A DNA stretch of 30,499 bases, taken from positions 1-30,499 of the IMG/VR virus record IMGVR_UViG_3300035663_000070; one strand, written 5' to 3'. Source of the DNA: a virus. Below, in pieces: positions 26,768-30,499 of the stretch. The notes below the pieces were generated by a model that worked only from the letters and a program-made list of their open reading frames with translations, searched no databases and was not told the origin of the DNA. Position 1 is the first letter of the stretch. Every line of letters starts with the position of its first letter. The translations under genes were made by a program, and so were the position numbers.

Positions 26768-27118
26768 TTATTCGCCTTGAGCGATCTTCTTATACATTTC
26801 TTTTGCAATATCTTGATGTAATGCAGGGATTTTAGCCATTTGTTCTCTAAATTGAAGGTTATAAACACTTGCGTAATGCGTTAATGCTTCTTCAGTGGAA
26901 ATATTTGTACTATCTGCAATCGCAGACAATAGTATTGCCATATGCATCATTGATGCAAATATCAATCCAGGCATAAATGTCGGGTCATCATCATTAGATA
27001 ATGCATAACCGTTTATTAATTCTGATGTTACTTCTTTATCTCCATTTATATATGCAGAAAGCATTTGCAAAGCAATATCGGTGTACAACTCATCATTAAT
27101 ATTCAATTCATCTTTCAT
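26768..27118 (-). CDS. Hypothetical helical protein
   Basis: 116 residues with GAGGATTTGAA before the ATG. Acidic N-terminus (KDELNINDELYTDIALQML), a methionine-rich hydrophobic centre (PGLIFASMMHMAILLSAIAD) that might be a membrane span or a buried helix, and a helical end. Unknown. The 146-base gap to the lysozyme gene holds GTTTTGC/GCAAAAC, a weak hairpin. Confidence 0.58.
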   Translation of the reverse strand: MKDELNINDELYTDIALQMLSAYINGDKEVTSELINGYALSNDDDPTFMPGLIFASMMHMAILLSAIADSTNISTEEALTHYASVYNLQFREQMAKIPALHQDIAKEMYKKIAQGE

Positions 27119-27193
27119 TTCAAATCCTCATCTGGCTAGTAGCCCGTTAAATAACATTCATCTATCATATCATACATTTTCTATTTTAGAAAG

Positions 27194-27331
27194 TTAAACG
27201 ATAACCGCAGCTATCATAAGAATCAAAATGATTGGAAGTGTAATAATAATAATAGGTAATGCAATTATTGATGTTATTCCAAGTACAATACATATCCAAA
27301 CAATCCAAAGCCAATATTTTGTTTTAGACAT
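27194..27331 (-). CDS. 45-residue two-helix membrane micro-protein
   Basis: The ATG at 27331 overlaps the stop of the HNH gene by eight bases. YWLWIVWICIVLGITSIIAL and IIIITLPIILILMIAAVIV are two hydrophobic stretches with a proline between them, forming an almost wholly membrane-embedded peptide. Ribosome site weak, so probably coupled to HNH translation. Function unknown. Confidence 0.5.
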   Translation of the reverse strand: MSKTKYWLWIVWICIVLGITSIIALPIIIITLPIILILMIAAVIV

Positions 27332-27752
27332 TGATTAAAACTCCTTTAGTGTAATCTGTAAACAATTTGACAAAATTTTCTGATCCTTCTTGGTGAACTT
27401 TTACATGACAATTAGCACATAAAGTAATCAGATTGGTTAGCTCATCTCCACCGCCATCTGAAACTGGAACTATGTGATGAACAGTTAGATAATCTGATTT
27501 TGCAGAACAAGTCTTGCAAGAATTCTCATCTCTTTCAAGAACAATACTCTTAAGGTCAGAACGAACTCCTCTCCGATGTGTTCCATTAGCAAATTTCCTA
27601 CGCTGTTTCAAATAATTTCTGTGCTTTATTTTTGTGTCAATAACCGTAATACAATCATCTAAACCACAACATCTTTTGTTGCGATAAAAATGAGTTTTTT
27701 CTGCTTGATATATTTGACTACATCCAGCACAAATTACTTTCCTATTTGCCAT
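27324..27752 (-). CDS. HNH endonuclease with N-terminal zinc ribbon
   Basis: 142 residues from the ATG at 27752, one base after the preceding stop and behind GGAAGAGA; the longer frame lies in the neighbour. Cysteines 8, 11, 28/29 and 34 form an N-terminal zinc site. The HNH domain has C79-x2-C82, H92-H93 (TVHHIVPVSDGGGDE), N107 (LTNLITL) and C112-x2-C115 followed by H116/H120: complete. It nicks or cuts DNA. In phages such genes are homing endonucleases or packaging partners; no intron is visible here, so a free-standing homing or defence role is open. Confidence 0.83.
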   Translation of the reverse strand: MANRKVICAGCSQIYQAEKTHFYRNKRCCGLDDCITVIDTKIKHRNYLKQRRKFANGTHRRGVRSDLKSIVLERDENSCKTCSAKSDYLTVHHIVPVSDGGGDELTNLITLCANCHVKVHQEGSENFVKLFTDYTKGVLINV

Positions 27753-27753
27753 G

Positions 27754-28092
27754 TTAGTTCTCTTCCAGAAGTGTTTTAATAATTTTCTTATTATTCTTTT
27801 TAAGATCTGGAGATAAACCTTTATGAACCATCTCACTGAAATATTGGATATTCTTACTTATTTCACGATGTGTTGCCGAATGAGGATTGTAAAAATATTC
27901 TTTAACATGACCTACTTCATCAGTTCCAGTCTGATACTCAAATATTCTTGCATACCAATTATCAGGCTTAAACCCATGTTGATTCTCACATATTTGTCCA
28001 GCAATACTCAAAGCTTCTTGAATTGTATTTACTGTATCAACTTGGATCGGAAACCTAAACTCAACAACAAAATAATTTCCGTACTTTGGCAT
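27754..28092 (-). CDS. Hypothetical 112-residue protein
   Basis: AAGGAG precedes the ATG. A beta-rich N-terminus (YGNYFVVEFRFPIQVDTVNT), a helix (QEALSIAGQICENQHG), an aromatic middle (DNWYARIFEYQTG) and a basic end (LKKNNKKIIKTLLEE). No family recognised. It lies eight bases after the large GHKL-like gene, so probably co-transcribed. Confidence 0.58.
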   Translation of the reverse strand: MPKYGNYFVVEFRFPIQVDTVNTIQEALSIAGQICENQHGFKPDNWYARIFEYQTGTDEVGHVKEYFYNPHSATHREISKNIQYFSEMVHKGLSPDLKKNNKKIIKTLLEEN

Positions 28093-28100
28093 AATTCTCC

Positions 28101-29732
28101 TTAGTGAATAATACTAATAGTAAATGGTTCAGTAATTTCAATAAAGAAGCGTGTGCCGTTATCAATTGCAATTGCGCAACCAATTCCAGTATCTAATCCA
28201 TGTGAATGGATTTTATAAGCTCTTTTACCGATTGACATAATATAGCATTCTAATGCTTTTGACCACTCAATGTTATATTGAATCCCACCCAATTCAGAAA
28301 TACTTTCCAATGGGATATATATACCATCTTTTCCAACTTGAATCAAATCAGGGCGATAAAATTCGCACATCATTTTTCCAATTCTGCGATCAGCCAAATC
28401 CCTAAACTTTCTGCCAATCAAATCACCATCTGAATAGCCAGTTTCATAATGATCATATTCATGAATAACAGTCGCTACCAATTCATTTAGCTCACCGTTA
28501 AGCGCATGATTTTTGTCAATCAGAATCTGTTTGTCTTTTGTATTTGGATTGATAACCACACCCAAATAGTGATCTTTTTGTTTAGGAACAAAGCAAGCAA
28601 TTGGTTTTTCTAATTGCAATAAGCCTGGTTCAAATCTTGCTGCAATTTCAATTGCCTTGATCAACTTTGGATAGTTATAAATGTCACTATCAATTTCATA
28701 GTTGATTGATTCACTAGCAATATCTTCAACTGTTTGAACACCAGCTTTCTTCAAAATCCAAAAGAAAAAGCTAGAGCTAATTGTTTTAAAGTCAAGACCC
28801 TTTTCTTTAATAAAAGAAACATATGCCTGATTTAGAGATTCCTCAGGTGTAACCATAATGCAATCCTCATCATAAAGATCAATCCAAGCATCTTTCCAAT
28901 TACGATCTACATCATGTAATGAACCACTACATTCAAATTCAAAGTAATTCTTATCAGTGTTTGCTGACTTAATAAATTGCTTAATGATTGCAACATCATT
29001 ACATTCACATATAGCCTGGGCAATTCTATAATTCATTGACCATTCATCTGCTACTGTTCGCATTTCATTTAGTTTTAGATTCTGAATCTCATAGTCAAAT
29101 ATTGATGTGTAATCTTCATTTTCATAAACCATTACTTGCTTATGATAAACATGAACATTTTTGTTAATAGGCTTATAAAACGCAACCTTGTGATGACCTG
29201 ATTTATTTTCAAATAACGGTGTACGATTTTCAAGGAAATACTTATCGTGATCGTTATAGATTTCCATCATATTTGGTGACGCAGTGATATAAACAGAAAA
29301 TTCATTCAGATTAGATTTCACATCTTTTGCATCAACTATTTCACGACTCCATGTCGTTCCTGAAGTCTTAGCTTCATCCATAGCATTTGCAATTGCTTCT
29401 CTATAGACCTGAAATTCATCTTCCCAACTCAATACACCAGCATCAACCGTAAACGAAGATGATTTCTTGTAATCACCGTAATCATAAACGATACAGTCAA
29501 CACCATCTTCTTTCTCTACTTTATACTTAAGGATATACTGACCCTTATCATCTTGACCAGTAAAAATCCAATCCAATCCCATACGCAAAGCTGCAATCGG
29601 AGCATATTTAATACCTGAACCGAATTGACCAATCGTATCTGGATCGTTTCTTTTAGTAGATAGCCCTAGTTTTTCTAGGGCTATCCGACTAACATTCTCT
29701 GATTGATTAGAAATTTTAATGTACTTTGACAT
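28101..29732 (-). CDS. GHKL/Hsp90-like ATPase with HExxH motif
   Basis: 543 residues from the ATG at 29732, with AAAGG upstream. TIGQFGSGIKYA (residues 33-44) is almost the Hsp90 glycine-rich lid motif. YREAIANAMDEA (110-121) matches the GHKL N-box E-x3-N-A-x-D. The normal order is N-box first, so the motifs appear rearranged. HEYDH at 424-428 (ATVIHEYDHYETG) is a zincin-like HExxH. DTGIG at 514-518 resembles the GHKL G1 box, but may be chance. ATP-dependent remodelling, T4 rIIA-like, plus peptidase activity are possibilities, not demonstrated. Confidence 0.7.
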   Translation of the reverse strand: MSKYIKISNQSENVSRIALEKLGLSTKRNDPDTIGQFGSGIKYAPIAALRMGLDWIFTGQDDKGQYILKYKVEKEDGVDCIVYDYGDYKKSSSFTVDAGVLSWEDEFQVYREAIANAMDEAKTSGTTWSREIVDAKDVKSNLNEFSVYITASPNMMEIYNDHDKYFLENRTPLFENKSGHHKVAFYKPINKNVHVYHKQVMVYENEDYTSIFDYEIQNLKLNEMRTVADEWSMNYRIAQAICECNDVAIIKQFIKSANTDKNYFEFECSGSLHDVDRNWKDAWIDLYDEDCIMVTPEESLNQAYVSFIKEKGLDFKTISSSFFFWILKKAGVQTVEDIASESINYEIDSDIYNYPKLIKAIEIAARFEPGLLQLEKPIACFVPKQKDHYLGVVINPNTKDKQILIDKNHALNGELNELVATVIHEYDHYETGYSDGDLIGRKFRDLADRRIGKMMCEFYRPDLIQVGKDGIYIPLESISELGGIQYNIEWSKALECYIMSIGKRAYKIHSHGLDTGIGCAIAIDNGTRFFIEITEPFTISIIH

Positions 29733-29743
29733 TTTCAACCTTT

Positions 29744-30403
29744 CTATTTTTCCATTAATCTTGCAAGGACACGATTCTTATTGTATTCAGTATACTGAAG
29801 GCTATCTAGAACCTCTTTAATTTCTAGAATACTAAATGAACGAAGAACAACATCATTATTCTCAGCAATTGCTACTTCTGGAATAATATTTGTTTGCTTC
29901 TTCATATAGCCTTCAATAATTGATTCTACTGACTTAATGAATAAGCTACCAACATGGCAAGGTGATGAATATTCAAAAGATGTAAGCAATTCCTCAGCCA
30001 ATGACATAGCATCAACTGGATCTAAATGATCTTTGACTTCACGAGCAATATCGTTATAATCAAGGCTTTCAATTACATTGGTTGCAATCGTATCCATATC
30101 CAAATAATCTTCTACATCAATAGAATTAAGGACATTTTCAACTTCATCATTCCAGTCATGATTGCTAAGACCTGATTCAATTACATCTTCAAAGTCGTAA
30201 CCTGCAATCAATTCCTCAACTTGCTCTCCAGTCATTGTGTAGTCTTTAAACATCTCAATTAACTGTTCTGCTGGGAATGTCATTGTTGCAACAACATCCT
30301 TATTCTTTTCTTGTACTGGTTCCATATTTATCTTTTCTCCTGTTTTAGTTGTGTATATAGTATTTCCTGCTGTATCTGTTCTTTCAAGAAATTCTTGAGT
30401 CAT
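29744..30403 (-). CDS. Hypothetical acidic helical protein
   Basis: 219 residues from the ATG at 30403, which shares its A with the preceding stop (TAATG) and has AAAGG upstream; the frame runs to 30427 without need. After a short beta-rich start the protein is very acidic and helical, with repeated VEDYLDMD and VIESLDYND-type segments (about residues 85-140). These are related to one another in a loosely repeated pattern. A C-terminal helix follows. No family recognised. It lies 11 bases before the GHKL-like gene. Confidence 0.6.
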   Translation of the reverse strand: MTQEFLERTDTAGNTIYTTKTGEKINMEPVQEKNKDVVATMTFPAEQLIEMFKDYTMTGEQVEELIAGYDFEDVIESGLSNHDWNDEVENVLNSIDVEDYLDMDTIATNVIESLDYNDIAREVKDHLDPVDAMSLAEELLTSFEYSSPCHVGSLFIKSVESIIEGYMKKQTNIIPEVAIAENNDVVLRSFSILEIKEVLDSLQYTEYNKNRVLARLMEK

Positions 30404-30499
30404 TACATGTACCTTTCTGCTTCCCATTGAACATACCTAAACATTGCTGAATCATCGTGAATTTTTCTTTCTGCAGAATCCCACCAATCTGTGAAGTGA
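30403..30499 (-). CDS. C-terminal fragment of a gene running off the window
   Basis: The last 31 codons (DWWDSAERKIHDDSAMFRYV and so on) are open to the window edge and end in TAA overlapping the next ATG. Aromatic and charged. The start is outside the window, so length and family cannot be judged. Confidence 0.5.
   Translation of the reverse strand, partial: HFTDWWDSAERKIHDDSAMFRYVQWEAERYM

Noticed and set aside
28191-28205. DTGIG of the 28101 protein as a certain GHKL G1 box
   Set aside because: A five-residue match 390 residues from the N-box, beside a zincin motif, can easily be chance; kept only as a hint in the finding on permuted motifs.

Overview
The window looks like the early/accessory part of a large tailed double-stranded DNA phage (or phage-like element) of an actinobacterium, possibly a freshwater one. 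The sequence shows dense, often overlapping small genes in strand-coherent blocks, three tRNA genes, a monomeric vitamin B12-type ribonucleotide reductase, a DUF2746-like membrane protein of the kind common in actinophages, several leaderless-looking promoters, and a 3Fe-4S ferredoxin of the actinobacterial type. No capsid, tail, terminase or integrase gene is recognised, so the phage assignment rests on gene style and family content. The host is inference.

Layout. (1) 1-2613, minus strand: the start of a class II ribonucleotide reductase (continuing past the window edge), a GT4-like glycosyltransferase and a small gene. (2) 2810-8491, plus strand: a tight run of small genes including a DUF5872-like protein, a small membrane protein, a winged-helix-like protein, an Nmad1/DUF1599-like protein, an HExxH metallopeptidase-like protein, an FkbM-type methyltransferase and a 2OG-Fe(II) oxygenase. 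A second oxygenase-like gene (8478-9074) converges on the last one. (3) 9118-9921: tRNA-Thr, a 26-codon membrane micro-ORF, tRNA-Asn, and a third 2OG-Fe(II) oxygenase whose ATG shares its A with the tRNA-Asn CCA end. (4) 9918-11683: a small membrane protein, an SNase-type nuclease, an unknown protein, the ferredoxin and an FmdB-type zinc ribbon. (5) 11706-12160: an orphan promoter plus probable small RNA plus terminator, then a long structured leader.

(6) 12161-18620 is the most unusual part. Two convergent paralogous genes (12161 and 13234) are followed by short, mostly single-gene units (14149, 14527, 14895, 15441, 16403, 17254) and the minus-strand gene 18049. Nearly every gap carries copies of a 12-bp palindrome TGTAA-N2-TTACA. 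I count 18 perfect and well over 60 near copies by eye, many of them spaced exactly 16 bp apart. Most gaps also hold a perfect 13-16 bp inverted repeat with an 8-10 nt loop. Sites also lie directly against start codons, just after stop codons and inside coding sequence. Three of the genes (16403, 17254, 18049) are paralogs sharing a FEFI...RGRKS N-terminus. I read this as an operator or nucleoprotein array controlling a set of accessory genes; the binding protein is not known.

(7) 19105-30499, minus strand and AT-rich: a long run of tiny overlapping genes, mostly unrecognised, with several micro-ORFs of 24-56 residues. Inside it lie a tRNA-Arg, a cluster of nested stem-loops without ORFs (25503-26022), a secreted lysozyme-like protein, an HNH endonuclease, and a 543-residue protein with Hsp90/GHKL-like motifs in unusual order plus an HExxH motif.

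Base composition changes with the blocks. 1-9.1 kb and 18-30.5 kb are AT-rich; roughly 9.3-17.8 kb is visibly richer in G+C. This suggests a mosaic of segments with different histories.
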